Shown here piece after piece: positions 56,474 to 64,000 of a DNA stretch of 64,000 nt. Numbering within the stretch: the first letter of the stretch is position 1; every line of letters starts with the position of its first letter. Below the pieces are notes generated by a model. That model was not told the DNA's origin. It saw nothing but the letters and a program-made list of their open reading frames with translations, and did no database searches. The position numbers were made by a program, and so were the translations under genes. Location of the stretch: positions 11,349,460 to 11,413,459 of the forward strand of contig CM057233.1 of the NCBI GenBank assembly GCA_029891385.1. Direction: 5' to 3'. This stretch comes from Erythroxylum novogranatense (lineage: Eukaryota > Streptophyta > Magnoliopsida > Malpighiales > Erythroxylaceae).

Positions 56474-57610
56474 TTACGAATCATCGAAGAGATGCGGATA
56501 CTTCTCCCGCATGGCCTCCAATGGCTCCCAAGTAGCCTCCTCGACTGAATGATTCCTCCACAAAACTTTGACTAACTGAACCGTCTTGTTCCTGAGAACC
56601 TTGTCCTTAGAATCCAAAATCTGTACTGGAAGCTCCTCATAACTCAAATCATCCCTCAGCTGAACCTCACTAGTCGAATGACATGCGATTTGATCCGACC
56701 TATATCTCCTCAACATAGACACATGAAACACATTATGGATCTGTGACAATTCCGGAGGTAACGCCAATCTGTAGGCAAGTGGTCCAATCCTCTCAAGGAT
56801 TTCATAAGGACCTACATACCTCGGACTCAACTTACCCTGCTTGCCGAATCTCATCACTCCTTTCCAAGGAGATGTCTTAAGGAACACTTTGTCACCGACT
56901 TCATACTCCATCTCCTTCCGGTGAGCATCAACATAGCTCTTCATCCTATCCTGCGCTGCCTTAAGACGCTGCTTAACCAAGTTAACTTTTTCAACCGTCG
57001 TCTGAATCAACTCTGGACCCATCAATTGCCTATCTCCTTCCTCATCCCAACAAATCGGAGTCCTACATCTCCTGCCATACAAAGCCTCATACGGAGCCAT
57101 CTGAATGCTCGAATGGTACGAATTGTTGTAAGCAAATTCGACCAACGGCAAATGCTCATCCCAAGCTCCTCTGAAATCCATCACACAGGCCCGAAGCATC
57201 CCCTCCAGAGTCCGAATGGTCCTCTCAGATTGACCATCCGTCTGAGGGTGAAACGCCGTACTGAAATACAACTTGGTTCCCAAAGCATCCTGCAAACTGC
57301 CCCAAAATCTCGAAGTAAATCGCGGATCTCTATCAGACACGATCGAATCCGGAATCCCATGCAACCTCACTATCTCGTCAATATACTTCTTTGCCAATAC
57401 ATGCAAAGAATCAGTCTGCTTAATCGCCAGAAAATGCGCTGAATTAGACAACCGATCTACTATCACCCAAATAGCATCATGCCTCCTACTGGTCTTAGGC
57501 AAACCCATCAGAAAATCCATAGTCACTCGTTGCCACTTCCACTCCGGAATAGGCAACGGTCTTAACTTGCCCGAAGGTGCCTGGTGTTCAGCCTTGACTT
57601 GCTGACACAC
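56474..57610 (-). CDS. pol: Gypsy-B integrase core, C-terminal domain and chromodomain
   Basis: An open frame of 378 codons. It begins inside the zinc-binding CxxC (CQQVKAEHQAP), since upstream codons lie beyond a frame break. Core catalytic residues are intact: Asp32 (TMDFLMG), Asp93 (SDRDPRF) and Glu129 (QSERTIR), exactly DD35E. Then VGDKVFLKTSPW and GKLSPRYVGPYEIL (C-terminal domain), SMLRRYRSD, and the chromodomain-like QLVKVLWRNHSVEEATWEP at about residues 340-360, ending FDDS. It would integrate cDNA, with chromodomain targeting to heterochromatin. Confidence 0.92.
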   Translation of the reverse strand: MCQQVKAEHQAPSGKLRPLPIPEWKWQRVTMDFLMGLPKTSRRHDAIWVIVDRLSNSAHFLAIKQTDSLHVLAKKYIDEIVRLHGIPDSIVSDRDPRFTSRFWGSLQDALGTKLYFSTAFHPQTDGQSERTIRTLEGMLRACVMDFRGAWDEHLPLVEFAYNNSYHSSIQMAPYEALYGRRCRTPICWDEEGDRQLMGPELIQTTVEKVNLVKQRLKAAQDRMKSYVDAHRKEMEYEVGDKVFLKTSPWKGVMRFGKQGKLSPRYVGPYEILERIGPLAYRLALPPELSQIHNVFHVSMLRRYRSDQIACHSTSEVQLRDDLSYEELPVQILDSKDKVLRNKTVQLVKVLWRNHSVEEATWEPLEAMREKYPHLFDDS

Positions 57611-58596
57611 TAGACATCTACTAACAAACTCGCTATATCCTCTTCATGCCTTTCCACCAAAATGTTCTCAGAAATCCCGATACATCCCGGTGCTACCGGG
57701 ATGCATGGCATAAGGTGCATTGTGCGCCTCATCCATAATCTCATCCTTAATCGCTCGAACATCCGAATACACAACTGCTGCCCACGGTCATCAAACCATC
57801 ATCTCTCATCTCTACCTCAGAAATCTTGCCATTCCGAATCTCATCTCTGAGCTTACTCAAATCCGTATCCTGAGCCTGCAATTCCCTAATCTTCTCCCTA
57901 AGAATCGGCCTCACTCGAAAATTAGCCAGAAGACAATCCGGCTCTTCCTGTGTCAAACTTATCTTCAGCTTGGCCATTTCTTCCAATAAAGGAAGATACA
58001 CTGCCCGAACATGAGCAATCGAAGATTTTCTGCTCAAAGCATCCGCCACCACATTGGCCTTGCCTGGATGATACTCAATCAACAGATCATAATCCTTGAG
58101 TAACTCAAGCCACCGTCTCTGCCTCAAATTTAGCTCCTTCTGACTCAGCAAATACTTTAGACTCTTATGATCAGTAAAGATCCGAGTCTGAACTCCATAC
58201 AAATAATGCCTCCAAATCTTCAAGGCAAAGATCACCGCTGCTAACTCCAAATCGTAAGGCCGGATAATTCAGCTCATAAGGCTTCAGCGCCTCCAAGCAT
58301 AAGCAATTACCCGATCTCCCCAGATCAAGACACATCCAAGACCTTCCTCAAGCATCATTGTACACAACATATCCCTCATCCCGGTAAGGCAAAACCAAAA
58401 TCGAGCACTCGTCAATCTGCGCTTAAGCTCCTCGAAACTCCTCGACACTCATCACTCCAAACAAACTTTTGATTTTTCCTCAGCAGCCTAGTCATCGAGC
58501 GGATATCATCGAGAATCCTCCACAAATCGTCTGTAGTAGCCTCGCCAAACCCGTAAAACTCCTCACCTCCGCTACATTCTTGACGCTCCCAATTCA
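57611..58596 (-). pseudogene. pol: Gypsy-B RT tail, RNase H and integrase zinc region (broken)
   Basis: On the minus strand: RT thumb/connection remnant (GFGEATTDDLW, WSDECRGVSR-like) at 58597-58412, with frame shifts to about 58255. RNase H then runs clean from 58250: [53 protein letters not shown]. The frame shifts again at about 57747 before the integrase HHCC part (MHPGSTGMY-like near 57700, WKGMKR-like near 57640). The number of small gaps against an otherwise well-kept sequence is striking. Confidence 0.85.
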
Positions 58597-59883
58597 CTAC
58601 ATGCCTCTATCTTTTCGGATCCACATGCACTCCTCGCTCAAATCACACGCCCAAGAAAGGAAACTTCTCTCAACCAAAATTCGCATTTTTAATTTGGCAT
58701 ACAACTCATTACTCCTCAAAGTCTCCAAAGAAATCCTCAAATGCTCCTCATGCTCCCGATCACTCTTGGAATACACCAATATATCATCAATGAAGACAAT
58801 GATAAATTGGTCCAAGAATGGCTTGAACACCCGATTCATCAAATCCATAAAAGCTGCCGGAGCATTTGTCAATCCGAAAGGCATCACCAAAAACTCAAAG
58901 TGCCCATAACGAGTCCTGAAAGCAGACTTCGGCACATCCGACTCCTTAATCCTCAACTGATGATAACCCGATCTCAAGTCTATCTTAGAGAAGACTCTCG
59001 CTCCTTGCAATTGATCAAACAAGTCATCAATGCGAGGAAGCGGATACCGATTTTTCACCGTAATCTGATTCAACTTCCTGTAGTCTACACACATCCTCAA
59101 AGATCCATCCTTCTTCTTCACAAAAAGAACCGAAGCTCCCCAAGGCGAAGAACTCGGTCGAATATACCCTTTTTTTAATAACTCCTCCAACTGCTCCTTC
59201 AACACTTTCAATTCCGCCGGAGCCATCCGATAAGGTGGAATCGAAATCGGCCTCGTACCTGACACAAGCTCAATCGGAAACTCAATCTCCCGAGCTGGCG
59301 GTAGTCGAGGCAATTCCTCGGGAAAGACATCCGAGAATTTCCTGACTACTGGAATATCTTCCAACTTCCCTCTATCTGCCCTGGAGTCCATCACGAAAGC
59401 TAAAAATGCCTCACATCCTGAACTCATCATCTTCTCTGCTGTCAAAGCCGAAACAAATCTGAGCGGACATGCTCTCCTGTCCCCAACAAACACTACTCTT
59501 CTGCCGTCACCCACATCAAAGTCCACTGTCTTCTGCCTACAATCCAATCGGGCATTGTACCTCTCCAAAGTATCCATACCCAAAATCACATCTAAGCCTC
59601 GCATCTTCAGTGGCATCAGATCGACCACTAGAAGTGCTCCACCAATACCAACCTCACAATCCCTGAACACCTGACTAACCACAATATACTGACCAATCGG
59701 AGTACTCACCATCAGCGGAGTATCCAACGGGCTCACAGTCCTATCACACATAGGTCTACTCGCCGAAACAAACGAGTGAGTAGACCCCGGATCAATCAAC
59801 ACAAGCACATCATCAGAAAACAATCGAGCCATACCAGTCACAACATCTGGCGCGGCCTCTGATCCTCCTGCCATAGCAAACAC
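58597..59883 (-). CDS. pol: Gypsy-B protease and reverse transcriptase
   Basis: An open frame of 428 codons. Protease: [14 protein letters not shown] at about residues 32-45, with [16 protein letters not shown] near 115. [82 protein letters not shown] and the catalytic [11 protein letters not shown] near residue 370. The last ~20 codons are out of frame. The sequence shows no internal stop, which supports a recent insertion. Confidence 0.92.
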   Translation of the reverse strand: MFAMAGGSEAAPDVVTGMARLFSDDVLVLIDPGSTHSFVSASRPMCDRTVSPLDTPLMVSTPIGQYIVVSQVFRDCEVGIGGALLVVDLMPLKMRGLDVILGMDTLERYNARLDCRQKTVDFDVGDGRRVVFVGDRRACPLRFVSALTAEKMMSSGCEAFLAFVMDSRADRGKLEDIPVVRKFSDVFPEELPRLPPAREIEFPIELVSGTRPISIPPYRMAPAELKVLKEQLEELLKKGYIRPSSSPWGASVLFVKKKDGSLRMCVDYRKLNQITVKNRYPLPRIDDLFDQLQGARVFSKIDLRSGYHQLRIKESDVPKSAFRTRYGHFEFLVMPFGLTNAPAAFMDLMNRVFKPFLDQFIIVFIDDILVYSKSDREHEEHLRISLETLRSNELYAKLKMRILVERSFLSWACDLSEECMWIRKDRGM

Positions 59884-60640
59884 CTCGGCCGGTGCTCGCC
59901 TCTCGGTCTTCCGGAAGACTCACCCTCTGGCAAGATCAGGCGCCTACCTCATCACGATCCTCGACCCGGTCTCGTCCTCCTAGAGCTCAGATCGAGATCC
60001 TCTCTCCTGGGCTACCGAGGACACTCTCTAGCCTCGTGTCCCTTCATCCGGTTGAAGCATGCACCCGTCAATCGGTAACACTCTCCACCATGAAATCACC
60101 ACAATGCTCACACTTAGGAACCGATGACTGTCCCCATCTCCTTCCTACCGCCGCCCACCGTGAAGCTTGGTGAGAAGCAGAGAGGTCCGTGATCGGCCTC
60201 GGACGGCCGCACCATCGCTCCTCTCCTCGACCGAGTAGGAAGCTCCTAGCACTCCGCCGGGACATAGGAGTACTAGTGCTACCTCCTCTCCGGAACTGCT
60301 CTCTGCCCTTCCTTTTCTTGTTGACTGCACTCTTGATATTCTCAATATTCTCTACCTTCAAAGCTGCTTCAACCAGCTGCTGGAAGTCACAAAAATTCTA
60401 CACAATCACCTTCTCTCGATGGCCAAATGCAGACAGACTCAAACCGCGACATCTCGTGACCTCACTCAAAGATCAAATCAAGCATACTGGGACAATCACA
60501 GAAACCGGCGCTCATACTCATTGATGTCATCTCCTCTCGAACCAAAGCGAGGAACTCCCTCCTTCTTCTGAATATATACCCGACAGATACTTCTTCTTCA
60601 AGGCAACCACGAAGTCTGCCAAGATAACCTAATCGCCTCA
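59884..60640 (-). pseudogene. gag: Gypsy-B gag C-terminal part and zinc knuckle (broken)
   Basis: The region between the gag core and protease is readable only in pieces. Near 60128-60020 the minus strand shows CEHCG, then (after a shift) CYRLTGACFNRMKGHEARECP, which together form the extended CCHC region of Tekay-like Gag. Other frames in this GC-rich stretch look like shadows. A pro-rich/Ser-rich linker follows to the protease frame. Confidence 0.7.
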
Positions 60641-61117
60641 TCTCGATCGCTCGCACATCTCCCACCAATGGAGAGCATCTCCCTGAAGCAGACTAGCAGC
60701 ATACACAGCTCTCTCGTCATCCTCACAATCCATCTGCTCTAGCACCCTCTCTGTCTTCCTCAACCAAGTCTCAGCTTCCTCAGGATCTGCTGTCCCAAAG
60801 AAGTCAACTGCTCCATACTTTCTCAGCTTGTCGAACTGCTTTCCCCTCTAAGCGGGGCCAAATGTAAGGTGTGGCATCTGACCCATAGCCTGAACAAACG
60901 CCTGGGTAAAGGCCTGAAACATCCTCGGATCAAACTGAGGCACTTGCCCTGGCGGAATCGGCAATTCCTGAGACTGCGACATAGGCTCACTGCCTAGCCC
61001 TACAGAAGCCTCAGCATTTCCGGGGGCTACGGACTCATCAGTCCTCTCCTCTCTAGTAGGAGAGTCAGGTGCAACTGATCCTTGCAAAAGTCCTCGTGTT
61101 CTTCTACGAGGTGGCAT
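60641..61117 (-). pseudogene. gag: Gypsy-B gag N-terminal and capsid part
   Basis: ATG at 61117 begins MPPRRRTRG, the usual Tekay-like gag start, and runs to a TAG at 60848-60850. The same frame then continues RGKQFDKLRKYGAVDFFG, ADPEEAETWLRKTERVLEQM and AASLLQGDALHWWE, the retrotransposon-gag capsid core, before breaking near 60640. The stop is one C-to-T step from a Gln codon. Confidence 0.87.
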
Positions 61118-61283
61118 CGTACTCCTTCAAATAGAAACACTAAGGATTAGCTATACGGAAATCTACATGTATGCATGATGTGCATGTCACTTAATCGATG
61201 CAATCAATCCAATGCAACCAATAAGCAAATAACAAACACGTCATCCTATATGCATTCTAAGCCGAGGACACCTAACCTAACCT
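61118..61283 (-). other. Gypsy-B leader
   Basis: Short untranslated leader between the primer-binding site and the gag ATG. No other signal is visible. Confidence 0.6.
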
Positions 61284-61295
61284 GCTCTGATACCA
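61284..61295 (-). promoter_or_regulatory. Gypsy-B primer-binding site
   Basis: The minus strand reads TGGTATCAGAGC, four bases after the LTR end CCCAACA. Exact match to the initiator-Met type. Confidence 0.92.
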
Positions 61296-61299
61296 AACA

Positions 61300-63454
61300 T
61301 GTTGGGCCCGGGCCCCGGATGCCCGAATCCCGAGGGCGGCCCCTCGGGTCGCGCCCGCGCCGAGCGCCCCAAACCGCGGACCCGATCCCAACATTTAGGC
61401 ACAATCGATCAATTAATACATACATACATTGCGTAATATACACAACCATACATTAAAGACCTATAACCATAGGGATTTCATATCATTGCAAATTAAGAAA
61501 AGTCAACAAGTATCCTCAAATGTAGCAAAACACAAAATGAAATCTAAATCCAAAAATACATGAGTATGCTCAATGTTAACATGCTCGGAGGGCCAACAAA
61601 ATACGAACTTAATACAAAGCTCCTAATTTGTCTGAAGTTTCCGATGCCGCGCAAAGTCAACGATCAACCGGATGCACCTGAGGAGAGAAAGGAATGAGTT
61701 GAGCTACACACTCAGTGGCTAATATAATTATAGCCATTGGCAATTAGCACAAATCGGCATATGAATGTATATATATTATATCTATATACAACATCAGACA
61801 TTCACATGCCAATCACTAAAGTACACATTCATTATAATTAATGCAGTTCATAAATACGTCACATAGTATGCGTCATAATAATCCATTCACATATGCAATG
61901 CACATAACAATGGCTCGAGGGTTCCATGGAAACAAAAGGAAGAAACCAAGTTTACATCTCGAACGAAATGAGTCCATTCTGAGCTCATAGGCCATAAGCG
62001 GGCAGCCGGAGAAGGCTCTTGTCAGCGCACGTGATTTAACGAAATGGTTCCACTCTCGCCCAAACAAAATCACATAATCATACTCAAATCATTTTATCAA
62101 ATGATAGGTTTTCATGTTTCTCATTTATCCAAAATGCCATGACCGAAGTCGAGGCATAACATGCTCAAAATCAGAATGCACTTCTATCAATTCCTATGAT
62201 TATGTCAAAATAGATAAATCAAAGTCATTCTATTCATCACATTTAACATGCATAGCATATAACATATATTCATACATAGGCAAGAAATTGCCTAATCACA
62301 CAATAACTATAAGAATATTACCCACCTCTAATCGCCGAGAACTGGACATCGATGTCCTTCTTCTTGCGATAAAATCGGTCACTTGGTTTCCTAAAACAAC
62401 CAAGTTCCATTTAGTCAATATCCATAGTAAATGTGCGAAGCTTGGAATCCAAAGAAAGCATTAAAAATCTATATCCGATCTTCTCCTAAAATTCCGAACC
62501 CTGCGAGGCAAATTCCGAACTTCCCGACTTCATACAACTCGGAGCCCTTTATTTCTAGGTCACAATGAATCCAAATTCACCTCAATCGGAAATCTATACC
62601 AAAAGATATTCCCAAAAATATGAAAATCTTATTTCGGAAACACAGGGGATCGCGACGAAGAAGCTTCGTCGTCATGACGAATAATATCGCCTCGGCGAAG
62701 CGAAGGTTCGCCGCGAACCAAACGTCACACGTCGCGACGTCTCTGATCATTCGTCGCGACGTCCACAGCAGAGCACACGTCGCGGCGAATAAACGTAAAT
62801 TAATTCACACGTCGCGACGTGGCTCCCTTCCCCACACGCCGCGGCGACATTCATACGCTCGTCGCGACGTCTGGTTCGGAACTCGACTCCGAACCCCAAA
62901 TTTCTGCATAACCCAAGCTCGATTCTATTCCAAACTCAAATCTACCACATGCAAAGCATAGATCAAGGCTTATACTACCATTCTAACTCATTCTAAGCTT
63001 CAGATTCATCCTAAAATCATCAATCTAAGGATTTTCCCAATTTTTCACCCTAAAATCCTAAAACATCGATTTCTCTCAATCCAAGCCATTACAATGTTTA
63101 ATCCAAATGAAAACATGATAAGGAGGTCGAAAACTTACCGATTGAGGCTTTAGAATCGTCGAAACCGATCGAAATCGCAACTCTTCTCTTCCTCTTCTCC
63201 TCTCCGTCGACGGCCACACTCTTCCTCTCTTCTTTTCCTCTTCTTTTTCTTCTTTTCCTTCTCTTTTATAATCCTTTCTCTTTAAACCCTAAGGGCTTGG
63301 GCCCTTCCTAATAAGCCAAAGCCCAAAATCATTTAAACCATAATTAAACCTTAATTCCGCATTAATACCCCCGATTAACTCAAATTAAAACATAGTCACA
63401 TAATTACCACAAGTCATGCTTAATGACATCATAAAGAAAATTCGGGGCCTAACA
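61300..63454 (-). repeat. Gypsy-B 5' LTR
   Basis: 2,155 bp; minus TGTTAGGCCCCG to GGGCCCAACA. It has the same GC-rich end (61300-61393) and CGTCGCGACG-type array (62649-62872) as the 3' LTR. A CT-rich stretch (63180-63270) lies in the first 300 bp of the LTR, upstream of a possible TATA-like TATAAT at 63272 (plus). I cannot confirm a promoter. Confidence 0.92.
62649..62872 (-). repeat. CGTCGCGACG-type array in Gypsy-B 5' LTR
   Basis: About ten GTCGCGAC, GTCGCGGC or CGCCGCGGCG words in 224 bp, mostly intact. It is the same array as 55648-55866 with fewer CG losses. Confidence 0.84.
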
Positions 63455-63459
63455 TTCAT

Positions 63460-64000
63460 CAAGTGAAGAAACATTAGCTTTTAAAGCAATTGACTTTTGT
63501 GACTTACCTCTTCCTCCTCTTGATTTGAGAATGATCTCATAGTTGATGAGAGATCCTACCAAGGCATTGAATTCCAAGTGATTGAGATCCTTGGACTCCA
63601 TAATAGTGGTGACATGCAAATCCCATTCTTTCGGTAAAGAGCAAGGAATCTTCTTCACCTTCTCGCTATCCGTCATATGCTTTCCAAGGTTGCCTAATCC
63701 ATTTATGATTTCTGCAAAATGATCAAGCATAGTGGAAATAGACTCACCTTCCTTCATGACAAACATTTCATAGTCATGGAGAAGCATGTTGATCTTTGTT
63801 TCCCGAACTTGATTAGTTCCTTCATGAGTGATGCGAAGTATTTCCCACATTTCTTTAGCGTTGGTACAAGAATTAACTTGGTTTCTTTCCTCAACTGTGA
63901 GAGCGCAATAAATCAACTTCATAGCTTTCGCGTTGATGTAAGCTTGCTTCCAGTCATTGTCGTTGTATTCAAGCTCCGTTTTTAACTCACCATTTTCTTT
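63460..64000 (-). pseudogene. gag: SIRE-like gag, central part (5' end outside window)
   Basis: Open frame on the minus strand from the window edge: NDWKQAYINAKAMKLIYCAL, KEMWEILRITHEGTNQVRETK, EGESISTMLDHFAEIINGL, SLPKEWDLHVTTIMESKDL, NHLEFNALVGSLINYEI. This is the UBN2-type capsid domain of copia Gag with the spacing seen in SIRE-like elements. It ends at SSLDE where Gypsy-B is inserted; the short frame end CysTAG comes from the Gypsy-B LTR. The other half is at 53331-54294. Confidence 0.87.

Larger units (their letters stand above)
54295..63459 (-). mobile_element. Gypsy-B LTR retrotransposon with TTCAT target-site duplication
   Basis: LTRs at 54300-56437 and 61300-63454, TTCAT outside both (54295-54299 and 63455-63459), primer-binding site, polypurine tract, and full gag-pol with chromodomain on the minus strand. 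Span 9,155 bp. It is inserted in frame-preserving fashion into SIRE-like gag: removing it with one TSD copy leaves the gag codons co-linear (SSLDE | SGKEI). A Tekay/Del-like chromovirus, more GC-rich than its neighbours and among the youngest insertions here. Confidence 0.93.
51344..64000 (-). mobile_element. SIRE-like copia element, 3' portion (runs off right edge)
   Basis: Minus-strand element: 3' LTR (51344-52532), polypurine tract, remnant 3' region, and gag split by Gypsy-B. The bases before it read CATTA; the matching duplication would be beyond 64000. The LTR start (TGTTGGACCAATGG on the minus strand), the gag layout and the zinc-knuckle region (CARCLKDGHIEIAC, then KKIWV) resemble SIRE/Maximus copia. 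Most of pol, from protease to RNase H, is deleted. Confidence 0.8.

Noticed and set aside
60068..60668. Several overlapping 66-111 codon frames on both strands
   Set aside because: This is GC-rich decayed gag of Gypsy-B; the frames are shadows without motifs other than the CEHC piece already assigned.
1..64000. Host genes, tRNA or rRNA genes
   Set aside because: I looked for non-transposon coding frames, intron-exon patterns and tRNA-like folds. Every substantial frame is assigned to gag or pol, or lies in an LTR or leader.

Overview
This 64 kb window is repetitive DNA from a flowering plant. It is a nest of LTR retrotransposons, and I could not recognise any host (cellular) gene, tRNA or rRNA. 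The plant assignment rests on the element types: Ty3/gypsy elements with a C-terminal chromodomain (Tekay/Del-like chromoviruses) and several Ty1/copia lineages, one SIRE-like. Most primer-binding sites match the plant initiator-Met tRNA type (TGGTATCAGAGC or TGGTATCAAAGC). The species cannot be told from this sequence. The depth of nesting suggests heterochromatic or pericentromeric DNA.

Layout, using my own labels. Gypsy-A (plus strand) occupies 1-9197: a partial 5' LTR, decayed gag-pol with chromodomain, and a truncated 3' LTR. Copia-A (minus strand) starts at 9198 inside the 3' LTR of Gypsy-A. It runs to at least 49467 because two large elements sit inside it. Copia-B (16480-29572, plus) is in its leader, with target-site duplication (TSD) TTTTC. 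Copia-C (29776-49226, plus) is in its 5' LTR, TSD CCATA. Copia-B itself carries a solo LTR of the Gypsy-A family (19022-21910, TSD TCTTT) and a single-LTR derivative, Gypsy-C (23181-28579, TSD AATCT). Copia-C carries its close relative Copia-E (34014-43742, TSD CATAC) in its gag. Copia-A's 5' LTR is cut at 49468 by the LTR of Gypsy-D (minus). Gypsy-D is cut at 51344 by a SIRE-like copia element (minus, runs off the right edge). The SIRE-like gag is split by the nearly complete Gypsy-B (54300-63454, minus, TSD TTCAT). The right side is therefore up to five insertions deep.

The coding parts encode the usual retrotransposon set: Gag with CCHC knuckle, aspartic protease, integrase, reverse transcriptase and RNase H. 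In copia elements integrase precedes RT; in gypsy elements it follows RNase H. None is intact. Premature stops are mostly explained by C-to-T or G-to-A changes, as expected for methylated and silenced elements. Some small indels look like possible sequencing error.

The most interesting feature is in non-coding DNA. Nearly every long LTR or leader in the window carries an array of short self-complementary words. In the copia elements it is AAGTCGACTT. In Gypsy-A and Gypsy-B it is CGTCGCGACG-like. In Gypsy-C it is ATGTCCGTTAAACGGACAT-like. In the gypsy LTRs the arrays sit at a corresponding place although the word differs. The Copia-C and Copia-E leaders also carry TTGGG-type hairpins with paired compensatory changes. 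Roles in RNA dimerisation or packaging, or in transcriptional control, are possible but are inference.
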